From JAFGMQ01 sp036733345 (GTDB lineage: Bacteria > Desulfobacterota > DSM-4660 > Desulfatiglandales > Desulfatiglandaceae): a DNA stretch of 13,618 nucleotides. This document shows positions 7,947-13,618 of this stretch, piece after piece. Both the position numbers and the translations under genes were made by a program. The notes beneath the pieces were generated by a model. That model was given only the letters and a program-made list of their open reading frames with translations, was not told the origin of the DNA and ran no database searches. How positions within the stretch are numbered: position 1 is the first letter of the stretch; the number at the start of each line of letters is the position of its first letter. The stretch is from assembly GCA_036733345.1 (NCBI GenBank), contig DAINAR010000067.1, forward strand, positions 1 to 13,618, written 5' to 3'.

Positions 7947-7991
7947 ATTGACTTGTCAATCAGATTAAACAGAGAAAATATCCTTGTCAAG
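7947..7991. promoter_or_regulatory. Two short TTGTCAA palindromes upstream of the ligase gene
   Basis: ATTGACTTGTCAAT (7947-7960) has 6-bp arms around TT, and CTTGTCAAG (7983-7991) is a 9-base palindrome. The shared core TTGTCAA recurs 31 bp apart here and again at 9555-9561 before the TetR-SDR gene. Read on the minus strand, the core is TTGACAA, so it doubles as a -35 box. No good -10 partner was found at standard spacing. This is a candidate promoter-operator only. Confidence 0.3.
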
Positions 7992-8073
7992 AAAATTTTC
8001 CATCAAAATCTTATCATATTGAACTAATTAGGATATTTTTTATTTTTAAAGAAGGGACTTTCTGATCAATAAA

Positions 8074-9489
8074 TCAAGAGATGCCACCGTCGACCGTAAT
8101 AACTTGGCCGGTCACATACTTTGCGGAATCGGAAATCAGGAAAGCTACCATATTTACAATATCTGAAACATCCCCAAGCCTTCTCATCTTCAATATTGAA
8201 TCTATCTCCGGATTAGAAGTCTTTTTATCTCTAGCACTCAGCCCCCTGATACCGCCTATATATCCAGGAACCAGGCAATTAACCATAACACCTAAATCAT
8301 GCATCCTTCTGGAATTTTCCTTTGCCAGAGCAATGGTACTGGCCTTTATTGTCTCATAAATGATCGCATCGACATGCTTATCCCAGGCCCATGGAGCAAT
8401 ATAGAGTATCTTCCCCGGCCGCTTCCTGGTGAATCCATCATCAAGTGTTTCAGATATATTTCGCGCCATGTGAAAATTTTCGACTAATCGCTTGTTCAGT
8501 AAGGCCTTTCTTTCACTCAGTGCACTCATCTCAGATCCGCCTACGCCAATATCCTGAACAACCATATCTATAGGACCGCATTCACCAAGGATTCTCAACA
8601 GCAATTGTTGAGTCATTAACCCGTATTCCTCTAAGGTATATATCTTTATTTTTTCGCGTTCGCCAACATCTAATGAGGGAGACCTCTTTAACATATCTGA
8701 CATATCGTCACAAGGGTCATATATTACTAATCTTGCACCACGGGAAATCAGAAACGAAGAAATTGCGCTACCGAATATACTGCCTCCGTTAACGATCAAA
8801 ACTGATTTTCCCTCGAACTCAAAGGATGTCTCTTCAGATCTTTTTCTTGCGGCTTTTTCCGAACTCAATCCGTTTAGCACCAGATTAACAATCGCATTCT
8901 CCATTTGGAACTGCGTAATACCTCGCAGATCCCATCTTTTTATGACCCATGAGTCTATCATTATTTTTATCAGGTTAGCCAATACCTGGGTGTTAAAATT
9001 CCGAAGATGCCCCTTTTCTATACATGCATCGAGAACATTCCTGAATTTCTTTACATGTTCCGATTCCTTCCTAAGCAACTTGTGTAACAGTTCTTTGTTC
9101 AAGACATGTATATCCTGATAAACAAACAGAATAGCTCCGGACCACTTATTTGACAGCTCAAACTCACTATGTATCATCCTTTTAAGTTTCTCTAATGGAT
9201 CATCAACGTTCTCCATACTATTTGCAAGGCCCTGATCAGCCTCGCCTGTTACAAATTCATGAACAAGGAGAAATATATCCTCTTTATTGCCGACATAATC
9301 GTATACATTTCCGTAACTCAAGCCAGCCTCTTCAGCCAGATCTTTCAGAGTCGTCTTAACAAAACCTTTTTGAGAAAAAAGCTTAATTGCCGCTATTACA
9401 ATCTGCTCTCTCCTCTTTTCAACCAATTCCTTGCTTTTTATATTCGTTGGTATTGACTTTATCAGGTCTCTCTTTTCCATTTCCCCCAA
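8074..9489 (-). CDS. TetR-type regulator fused to a degenerate short-chain dehydrogenase domain
   Basis: One uninterrupted 471-residue frame. Residues 26-72 form a TetR DNA-binding domain (AAIKLFSQKGFVKTTLKDL, then LSYGNVYDYVGNKEDIF), and 73-208 form a helical region like a TetR ligand/dimer domain. Residues 226-471 form an SDR domain: FEGKSVLIVNGGSIFG (226-240, a variant of TGxxxGIG), D258 after the second strand, Y378 and K382 (YETIK), and a FabG-like end, YVTGQVITVDGG (458-469). The NNAG motif is replaced by QDIGVGG, and the catalytic serine position is alanine (A365). Enzyme activity is therefore doubtful, and a sensor role for NAD(H) or an acyl-CoA is possible. The start is TTG 9489, with GAGGG close to ideal distance; an ATG at 9480 is the alternative, but GGGGGA sits too near it. 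It lies 264 bases upstream of the ligase gene and in the same direction, so it is the natural candidate regulator of the catabolic run. Confidence 0.9.
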   Translation of the reverse strand: MGEMEKRDLIKSIPTNIKSKELVEKRREQIVIAAIKLFSQKGFVKTTLKDLAEEAGLSYGNVYDYVGNKEDIFLLVHEFVTGEADQGLANSMENVDDPLEKLKRMIHSEFELSNKWSGAILFVYQDIHVLNKELLHKLLRKESEHVKKFRNVLDACIEKGHLRNFNTQVLANLIKIMIDSWVIKRWDLRGITQFQMENAIVNLVLNGLSSEKAARKRSEETSFEFEGKSVLIVNGGSIFGSAISSFLISRGARLVIYDPCDDMSDMLKRSPSLDVGEREKIKIYTLEEYGLMTQQLLLRILGECGPIDMVVQDIGVGGSEMSALSERKALLNKRLVENFHMARNISETLDDGFTRKRPGKILYIAPWAWDKHVDAIIYETIKASTIALAKENSRRMHDLGVMVNCLVPGYIGGIRGLSARDKKTSNPEIDSILKMRRLGDVSDIVNMVAFLISDSAKYVTGQVITVDGGIS

Positions 9490-9532
9490 AAACTTCCCTC
9501 ATTATAGTGATTAATAAATCAATACTTGATTA

Positions 9533-9561
9533 ATTGATCATAGCATTCGCTATTTTGTCAA
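9533..9561 (-). promoter_or_regulatory. Candidate promoter and operator of the TetR-SDR gene
   Basis: On the minus strand a perfect -35 box TTGACA (9561-9556) is followed by an ATAGC-ATTC-GCTAT inverted repeat (9540-9553) in the spacer. A weak -10 (ATCAAT) ends at 9533. A second inverted repeat, AATCAA-TAC-TTGATT, lies at 9517-9531, and a TATAAT occurs at 9506-9501. Symmetric sites inside a regulator's own promoter are usual for TetR autoregulation. Which element is used cannot be told from sequence. Confidence 0.35.
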
Positions 9562-9659
9562 GTAAAATATATTTGCAACAAAAATAACCGGCATTTTTAA
9601 ATCATAAATTTATCTTTAATTTAAGCTTAATCAATATTATTTGGCGTGTTTAAATGAAC

Positions 9660-9755
9660 TAGCCCGCCCCCAAGAGGCGGAGATACTTGTCCGCCGTGTT
9701 TATGGCGGGCTTGTCTGCCTTTTACCAGCCTTCGGCTGGTTGGCTGGCTGGCGGA
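9660..9755. repeat. GC-rich REP-like hairpin cluster
   Basis: AGCCCGCC (9661-9668) pairs with GGCGGGCT (9704-9711), and inside it GGCGG (9676-9680) pairs with CCGCC (9691-9695). These blocks can alternatively form two side-by-side hairpins. A further perfect hairpin, ACCAGCC-TTC-GGCTGGT, follows at 9724-9740, then GGCTGGCTGGCGG. The island is sharply GC-rich within AT-rich DNA. It lies in the 450-base gene-free stretch 9490-9939, about 180 bases upstream of a Y1/RAYT-type transposase gene. That is where REP or BIME-like substrates of such enzymes are expected. Confidence 0.6.
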
Positions 9756-9823
9756 TTAAATCAGGGATAATATAAAACCTGATGTCCATATTGATTCTTT
9801 TAAGATAGGAAATTTTGGAAAAC

Positions 9824-9842
9824 ATATCAGAAAATCTGATAT
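9824..9842. repeat. 19-bp palindrome left of the mobile element
   Basis: ATATCAGA (9824-9831), AAA, TCTGATAT (9835-9842) form a perfect 8-bp inverted repeat. A looser pair, ATCAGG/CCTGAT, lies just upstream near 9760-9783. No T run follows. The role is unknown; it could be an operator, a hairpin linked to the mobile element, or part of the end of the TetR-SDR promoter region. Confidence 0.35.
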
Positions 9843-9883
9843 TAATAAAGCATAAATTGACTCTCATTGACAAGCGTAAAGCA

Positions 9884-9905
9884 GGACGATTTTTAATAAT
9901 TCAAT
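9884..9905 (+). repeat. Left 22-bp inverted repeat of the transposase unit
   Basis: The sequence starts GGACGAT and ends ATAATTCAAT. It matches the inverted right copy at 20 of 22 bases, with differences at positions 8 and 12. It lies 34 bases before the transposase ATG. Confidence 0.65.
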
Positions 9906-9939
9906 TGATACAGCTCCCGAACCTGATTATTTTCATTGA

Positions 9940-10623
9940 ATGCCAAGTACAGCCAGACTAGATGCTCCCGGAGTATTACATCATGTAATGATCCGCGGAA
10001 TAGAAGGTAAAAAGATATTCCGGAACAATAAAGACCGTGATGACTTTATTGAAAGGCTGGAAACACTATGCCCTGAGATGCAGGTATCCTGCTATGCCTG
10101 GGCATTTATGTCTAATCATGCCCACTTCCTTTTCCGAAACAGAATATATTCCTGGATATTTTGGAAAAAACAAGAAAGACGCAAACCTGAATTAACAGGT
10201 GGAGGCCTGATACGCAGCCTTGGCGGATGGAGTGAAGCAAAGGAAGTTCTGAAGGGCGGAGTAAAGATTATGGGAGATGAAAGGATCCTTGGAGATTCAG
10301 ATTTTGTGGATTCGATAATATCCCAGAGTGAAGATCATTATGAGAGAAAATACAGGCTTAAACGGCAGGGATACGATCTGGACCGGATAGCGGAAAGAGT
10401 TGCAGAGGTATTGGATATAGAGAAAGATGAAGTATATTCAAAAGGTCGACAGGCCGGTAAAGTGAATGCAAGGAGCCTCCTATGCTTCCGGGCGTCGAGG
10501 GACTTAGGTATCCCCCATACAGTGTTGGCAAAAAGACTGGAATTAAGCAAAGGGAACATAAGTGTTTCCGTTGAACGGGGCGAAATGATCGCAAAAGCTG
10601 GTAATTATTCACTTGAACAATAA
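9940..10623 (+). pseudogene. Internally deleted REP-associated (Y1/RAYT) transposase
   Basis: 227 codons, the only substantial plus-strand gene. The N-terminus RLDAPGVLHHVMIRG, with NHAHFLF (about residues 59-65, HUH-type metal site), and the C-terminus PELTGGGLIRSLGGW, GDERILGDSDFV, RYRLKxxGYDLDRIAERVAEV and a helix-turn-helix end identify a Y1-type, REP-associated transposase. From memory, relatives are about 320 residues. Here FLFRN jumps almost directly to PELTGGG, so roughly 100 residues are missing, including the region with the RYIHLNP-type helix and catalytic tyrosine. The short linker reads IYSWIFWKKQERR; in the +1 frame the same DNA reads YIPGYFGKNKK, like the family's YxxGYFGK segment. 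This suggests at least two deletions, one of them frame-changing. The reading frame survives, but transposition activity is not expected. Its stop codon ends 1 base before the stop of the convergent FmdE-like gene. No clear ribosome binding site precedes the ATG. Confidence 0.82.
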
Positions 10624-10624
10624 A

Positions 10625-11239
10625 TTATTGAATTATAAAACATCGTCCCACTTCCACACTTTGCAATCTATATGTATAGGGCAGCAGCCCCCCCTTGCAA
10701 GCCGGGCATATTGCTCCCCTTGATGAGGGATATGCCTCACCGCAAAAGGGGCATATTGAAATAGGGCCGTCCTTCTTACGTTTCAAAAAATCAATAGAGA
10801 CACTGATGTTCTCGATCCCGCATATACTGCTGCCTGCCTGATCTATCTCCTCCATGAGGAGTTTGGTATCCTGCTCATGCTTTGGAGTAGTTTTTAGAAA
10901 CCACCTTTTGATCTGCGGCCAGGCATCGAGCCTTGGCGTATCAATGTAAACCCGCACCCCGTCTCCCGTTTTTTCGTTATAGAAGGCAAGTGCAAAGCGA
11001 CCCGTATCGATGATCTTAAGCCACTTGTTCCCAATGGAGCAGGGTGTCAGTATCTGGACAGCATCGGGGAGGCATTTTGAAGTCTCGCATATCACGTCGT
11101 AAAAGAAATCCTCCTTCAGGTTGCTCAATGCGAGATCTACCATATACCCCCCGATCATAAGTCCTGGTGCGGTGCTGCCGTGGAAATCCTTCACCTTAAG
11201 GGCATATTCATCAAAACTATATGAAAGGATATTACCCAT
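10625..11239 (-). CDS. FmdE-like protein with C-terminal zinc ribbon
   Basis: 204-residue protein resembling subunit E of formylmethanofuran dehydrogenase (FmdE family), which occurs widely in bacteria beside molybdenum or tungsten oxidoreductases. Family features are DFHGSTAPGLMIGGYMVDLAL (18-38), AVQILTPCSIGNKWLKIIDTGRFALAFYNEKTGDGVRVYID (60-100) and a zinc ribbon CPFC (163-166) with CPAC (178-181). The usual HGHxC is altered to HGSTA, losing the second histidine and the cysteine, so metal or cofactor binding there may differ. I start it at ATG 11239, with AGGAG 6 bases upstream; a frame 29 codons longer would overlap the upstream gene. It follows the molybdopterin oxidoreductase gene by 44 bases and is probably its partner. 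The last seven codons (GRCFIIQ) and the stop are made of the mobile-element repeat at 10627-10648, so the native C-terminus has probably been replaced. Exact function is unknown. Confidence 0.8.
   Translation of the reverse strand: MGNILSYSFDEYALKVKDFHGSTAPGLMIGGYMVDLALSNLKEDFFYDVICETSKCLPDAVQILTPCSIGNKWLKIIDTGRFALAFYNEKTGDGVRVYIDTPRLDAWPQIKRWFLKTTPKHEQDTKLLMEEIDQAGSSICGIENISVSIDFLKRKKDGPISICPFCGEAYPSSRGAICPACKGGLLPYTYRLQSVEVGRCFIIQ
10627..10648 (-). repeat. Right 22-bp inverted repeat, embedded in the FmdE-like gene end
   Basis: Inverted copy of 9884-9905 with two mismatches. It encodes the final residues GRCFIIQ of the FmdE-like protein and contributes the first base of its TAA stop as read on the plus strand (10625-10627). 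Confidence 0.65.
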
Positions 11240-11283
11240 AATTTCTCCTGTTTCTATCGTTTTCTCCTGCCCAGAAAAACCTT

Positions 11284-13344
11284 TTATAATTCCGCCCTTC
11301 TGATATTGCACAGAATCCCCTTCCACTGGGGATAACCCATAATAGGCTCGCGGCAGTTGCAGTCTGTCAGTCTGTTGCAGTTACCTTCTTCCGGCCATCC
11401 ATGGGGCACAAGCACCACACCATCCATGACCCTCTCATCCACGTGGGCCTTCATCTTCACCCAGCCTCGATCCGTCTCGACGATGACATCGTCACCATGA
11501 ACAATATTGTATTGCCTGGCAGTCTCAGGCCCCAACTCGGCCTTGGGGAACGGCGACAAAGTTTGCAGGGATTCTATGTTGTGGAGCATGGCACCGTTAA
11601 AATAGAAATCCCTTGTACCAGTGGATAGGATTAGAGGGTATTTCTCTCCAAGCTCCTCCCAGCGCGGTCCCTGGGGACTTTTGTCTGGCTCCAGGTACGT
11701 TGGAAGTGGATCAAAGCCGACGTTTTCGAAGGCCGCACTATAGATTTCAATCTTGCCCGAAGGAGTCTTAAAGTCCCCCTCACGGGTTACGTATTCCTTA
11801 TCCTGATATACCCTGCCTTCAGGCTTTTCCATAAGCTTTTCGAAGTCTACTTCACATGGCTCGAGTTCATGCTTCACTACCTCCTCATCAGACTCCCAGG
11901 CGAATTTATCGCCGAAGCCGAGCCTATGGGCCAAATCGGTGTATACCTCCCTGATAGACCTGCATTCATAGTAGGGCGGCAAAATTGCCGGCCTGAGCAT
12001 AAGGTAGGGCAGGCAGTGGCATACGTTGTAATTATATGCAAGCCCCCAGAACTCGAGCTGATTCAGAGCAGGGAGAACGTAGTCGGCATACTGGGCCGTC
12101 TCTGTCATGAACTGCTCATATACGACCACAAGGTCAAGCTTCTTAAAGGCATCCCTCAGGGCATTGGAATCAGGCATGGTAACTAGAGGGTTACCTCCCG
12201 CTACGATGAAGGCCCTCAGCTTTTCCGGAATGCTTTCCGGTACCATGTTCATGACCGCGTAGGGACTCGTCCTTCCCCAAAGCTCATAAAACAGAGGATA
12301 CTCCTCCGCACCTAGGGGCTTGCCCGAGAATGGAAGACTCACGTCGTTGAGCCTTAGCCTCGGACTGACCACCCACCCTCCAGGGACATTTATATTGCCG
12401 GACAGGACCTGTAATATGGCCATTGCGCGGTCCGTCTGACTGCCGTTGGCGCACTGGTCCTGTGTACAGGTGCCGTGAAAGATGCTTGCCCCTCTCGTTG
12501 TGGCAAACCTGCGTGCGATGCTCCTTATGTCGTCGGCCTTGACCCAGGTTATTTTCTCTGCCCACTCCGGCGTGTACTGCTGGACATGGGGGACCAGTTT
12601 ATCGAAACCGTAGGTCCATTTTTCAATAAACTCTTTGTCGTAGAGATTCTCATTGATTATGACATTCATCATTGCAAGGGCTAAGGCTCCGTCTGTGCCT
12701 GGCCTTATTGACACATACATCTCTGCCCGATCTGCTATAGGGATCCTTCTCGGGTCAATTACTATCACCTTTGCACCCTTCTTAATGTTCTCTTCCATCG
12801 CTATAGACAGGGGAAAATCTGATGCCGCCGGATTATGGCCCCAGAGGATATAAAGATTGGAGTCCATCTCCTCAACCGGGTATTTGCCAAATGTGATCTG
12901 TCGTGCCCTTATCCTCATCCTGTAGCAGATGCTCTCCACAGAAAAAAAGTTGGGGGAGCCGAAGGCCCCTTTAAACCTGTGAGTCAATGAAATCATTTCC
13001 AAATTTTCCACCCCTATGGAACCACAAAAAAATGCAAGAGCAGAAGGTCCGTAATTCTTTCTCAAACTGTCAAGTTTATCAGCAATCTCCGACATTGCCT
13101 GCTCCCATGAGATCCTTACGAACTCGTCGTTTACCTTTTTAAGTGGATATTTAAGCCTTTCCGGGTGATACAGATGTTCGATCATCGCCTGCCCCTTTGG
13201 ACAGAGATACCCCTTATTGAGTGGATGGGACTTTTGCCCCTCAACCTTTACGGCCTTTCCGTTCTTTATTGTCACTTCCACACCGCAACTGTGATAGCAC
13301 AGCGCACATCCGCTGTATGCCTTACTAATACTTTCTTTATTCAT
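11284..13344 (-). CDS. Molybdopterin (bis-MGD) oxidoreductase, 4Fe-4S type
   Basis: 686-residue DMSO-reductase superfamily catalytic subunit. The N-terminal 4Fe-4S site has C13, C16, C20 and C48 (CALCYHSC then GYLCPKG). C140 in SVESICYRMRIRARQ is the probable Mo/W ligand position. NPAASDFPL (171-179), VIDPRR (195-200), RPGTDGALALAM (214-225), SIFHGTCTQDQCANG (287-301) and VLSGNINVPGGW (313-324) mark the cofactor-binding domains. A C-terminal molydop-binding domain follows from about 565 (YPLILSTGTRD). There is no twin-arginine signal, so it should be cytoplasmic. The general form resembles soluble enzymes such as acetylene hydratase, transhydroxylase and phenylacetyl-CoA oxidoreductase relatives, but the substrate cannot be inferred. 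The start is ATG 13344, with AAGGAGG 7 bases upstream. No iron-sulfur electron-transfer subunit lies within the window; the FmdE-like gene follows in tandem. Confidence 0.93.
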   Translation of the reverse strand: MNKESISKAYSGCALCYHSCGVEVTIKNGKAVKVEGQKSHPLNKGYLCPKGQAMIEHLYHPERLKYPLKKVNDEFVRISWEQAMSEIADKLDSLRKNYGPSALAFFCGSIGVENLEMISLTHRFKGAFGSPNFFSVESICYRMRIRARQITFGKYPVEEMDSNLYILWGHNPAASDFPLSIAMEENIKKGAKVIVIDPRRIPIADRAEMYVSIRPGTDGALALAMMNVIINENLYDKEFIEKWTYGFDKLVPHVQQYTPEWAEKITWVKADDIRSIARRFATTRGASIFHGTCTQDQCANGSQTDRAMAILQVLSGNINVPGGWVVSPRLRLNDVSLPFSGKPLGAEEYPLFYELWGRTSPYAVMNMVPESIPEKLRAFIVAGGNPLVTMPDSNALRDAFKKLDLVVVYEQFMTETAQYADYVLPALNQLEFWGLAYNYNVCHCLPYLMLRPAILPPYYECRSIREVYTDLAHRLGFGDKFAWESDEEVVKHELEPCEVDFEKLMEKPEGRVYQDKEYVTREGDFKTPSGKIEIYSAAFENVGFDPLPTYLEPDKSPQGPRWEELGEKYPLILSTGTRDFYFNGAMLHNIESLQTLSPFPKAELGPETARQYNIVHGDDVIVETDRGWVKMKAHVDERVMDGVVLVPHGWPEEGNCNRLTDCNCREPIMGYPQWKGILCNIRRAEL

Positions 13345-13510
13345 TTATCATCCTCCTTGAAAAGGGTTTATTTTTCCATTACGGACAATGACCAATCAAA
13401 CACAACAACCTTATCTCTTCAAATGATTCACATTTTCTTCTACTTTTTTTTACCTTTACAAATTTTCGCCTTTAGAAAAAGAGCATATAAAACATAATCA
13501 GGGGCTTCAG

Positions 13511-13530
13511 CTGTCATTTACTGTTATTTA
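13511..13530 (+). promoter_or_regulatory. Tandem 10-bp direct repeat upstream of the oxidoreductase gene
   Basis: CTGTCATTTA (13511-13520) is followed directly by CTGTTATTTA (13521-13530), 9 of 10 identical, and TGTCATTT recurs at 13551-13558. Head-to-tail repeats of one helical turn are the usual binding layout of OmpR/PhoB-type response regulators. They lie in the 274-base gene-free leader (13345-13618), about 170 bases before the oxidoreductase start. No clear promoter boxes were found there. Confidence 0.3.
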
Positions 13531-13618
13531 TTATCTAATCGCTATTAAATTGTCATTTTAGTTACATTTCCTTTCTTATTCTTACCTTCATGATTTTGAG
13601 CACAAAAAAAACCCTTTC

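Larger units (their letters stand above)
9884..10648 (+). mobile_element. 765-bp transposase unit bounded by 22-bp inverted repeats
   Basis: The degenerate transposase gene is framed by GGACGATTTTTAATAATTCAAT (9884-9905) and its inverted copy (10627-10648), 20 of 22 positions identical. No duplicated target site is seen outside the repeats, which fits single-strand Y1-type transposition or a RAYT gene between two oppositely oriented REP-like sequences. The unit lies between two minus-strand gene groups. Its outer limits are inferred from the repeats only; the GC-rich hairpins at 9660-9755 may also belong to it. Confidence 0.55.

Noticed and set aside
7991..8000. GAAAATTTTC palindrome as a terminator for the TetR-SDR gene
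   Set aside because: It is short, wholly AT-rich in the centre, has no loop and no T run, and such palindromes are common in this composition.
9660..9755. CRISPR array
   Set aside because: The repeats are nested inverted hairpins, not evenly spaced direct repeats with unique spacers, and no cas gene is present.
9884..10648. DDE-type insertion sequence suggested by terminal inverted repeats
   Set aside because: The encoded protein has the HUH motif and RAYT C-terminus, not a DDE transposase, and no target-site duplication is visible.
11240..11326. N-terminal extension of the FmdE-like protein overlapping the oxidoreductase gene
   Set aside because: A good ribosome binding site directly precedes the ATG at 11239, and the extension does not resemble the family.
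11869..12186. Plus-strand open frame of 105 codons inside the oxidoreductase gene
   Set aside because: The minus-strand frame is a strongly motif-supported molybdopterin protein; the opposite frame has no independent support.

Overview
The window reads as part of the chromosome of an anaerobic, AT-rich bacterium with a fatty-acid or ring-compound style of catabolism. A Desulfobacterota-type (sulfate-reducing or syntrophic) host fits best. The pointers are a TRAP transporter for an organic acid, an acyl-CoA ligase, several FabG-type dehydrogenases, a crotonase, and a tungsten/molybdenum bis-MGD oxidoreductase next to an FmdE-like protein. The host is an inference; there is no rRNA or other marker gene in the window.

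Region A (1-9489, all on the minus strand, so transcription runs from high to low coordinates) looks like a regulated uptake-and-activation module for an unknown carboxylic acid. In transcription order it holds a TetR regulator fused to a degenerate short-chain dehydrogenase domain (8074-9489), an acyl-CoA ligase (6184-7809), a TRAP transporter in the order binding protein, small permease, large permease (5063-6106, 4426-4926, 3002-4291), two NAD-type short-chain dehydrogenases (2175-2918, 1257-2027), a crotonase-fold protein (338-1063) and the first codons of another gene at the left edge. A plausible scheme is import by TRAP, CoA thioester formation by the ligase, then oxidation and hydration or isomerisation steps by the dehydrogenases and crotonase. 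The substrate cannot be read from the sequence.

Region B (about 9490-10650) is a repeat and mobile-element patch. It contains a GC-rich REP-like set of hairpins and a plus-strand Y1/RAYT-family transposase gene that has lost its middle, including the part that should carry the catalytic tyrosine. The gene is framed by a 22-bp inverted repeat matching at 20 positions. The right-hand copy of that repeat forms the last seven codons and the stop of the neighbouring FmdE-like gene.

Region C (10625-13618, minus strand) is a two-gene unit, somewhat richer in GC by eye: a molybdopterin oxidoreductase with an N-terminal 4Fe-4S motif, and an FmdE-like protein with a C-terminal zinc ribbon. 

The most unusual items are the single-polypeptide TetR-SDR fusion, which could be a regulator that senses a nucleotide or CoA intermediate through a dead dehydrogenase fold, and the mobile-element repeat that has re-written the end of the FmdE-like gene. 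Several intergenic gaps also hold protein-like peptide debris and symmetric DNA sites.
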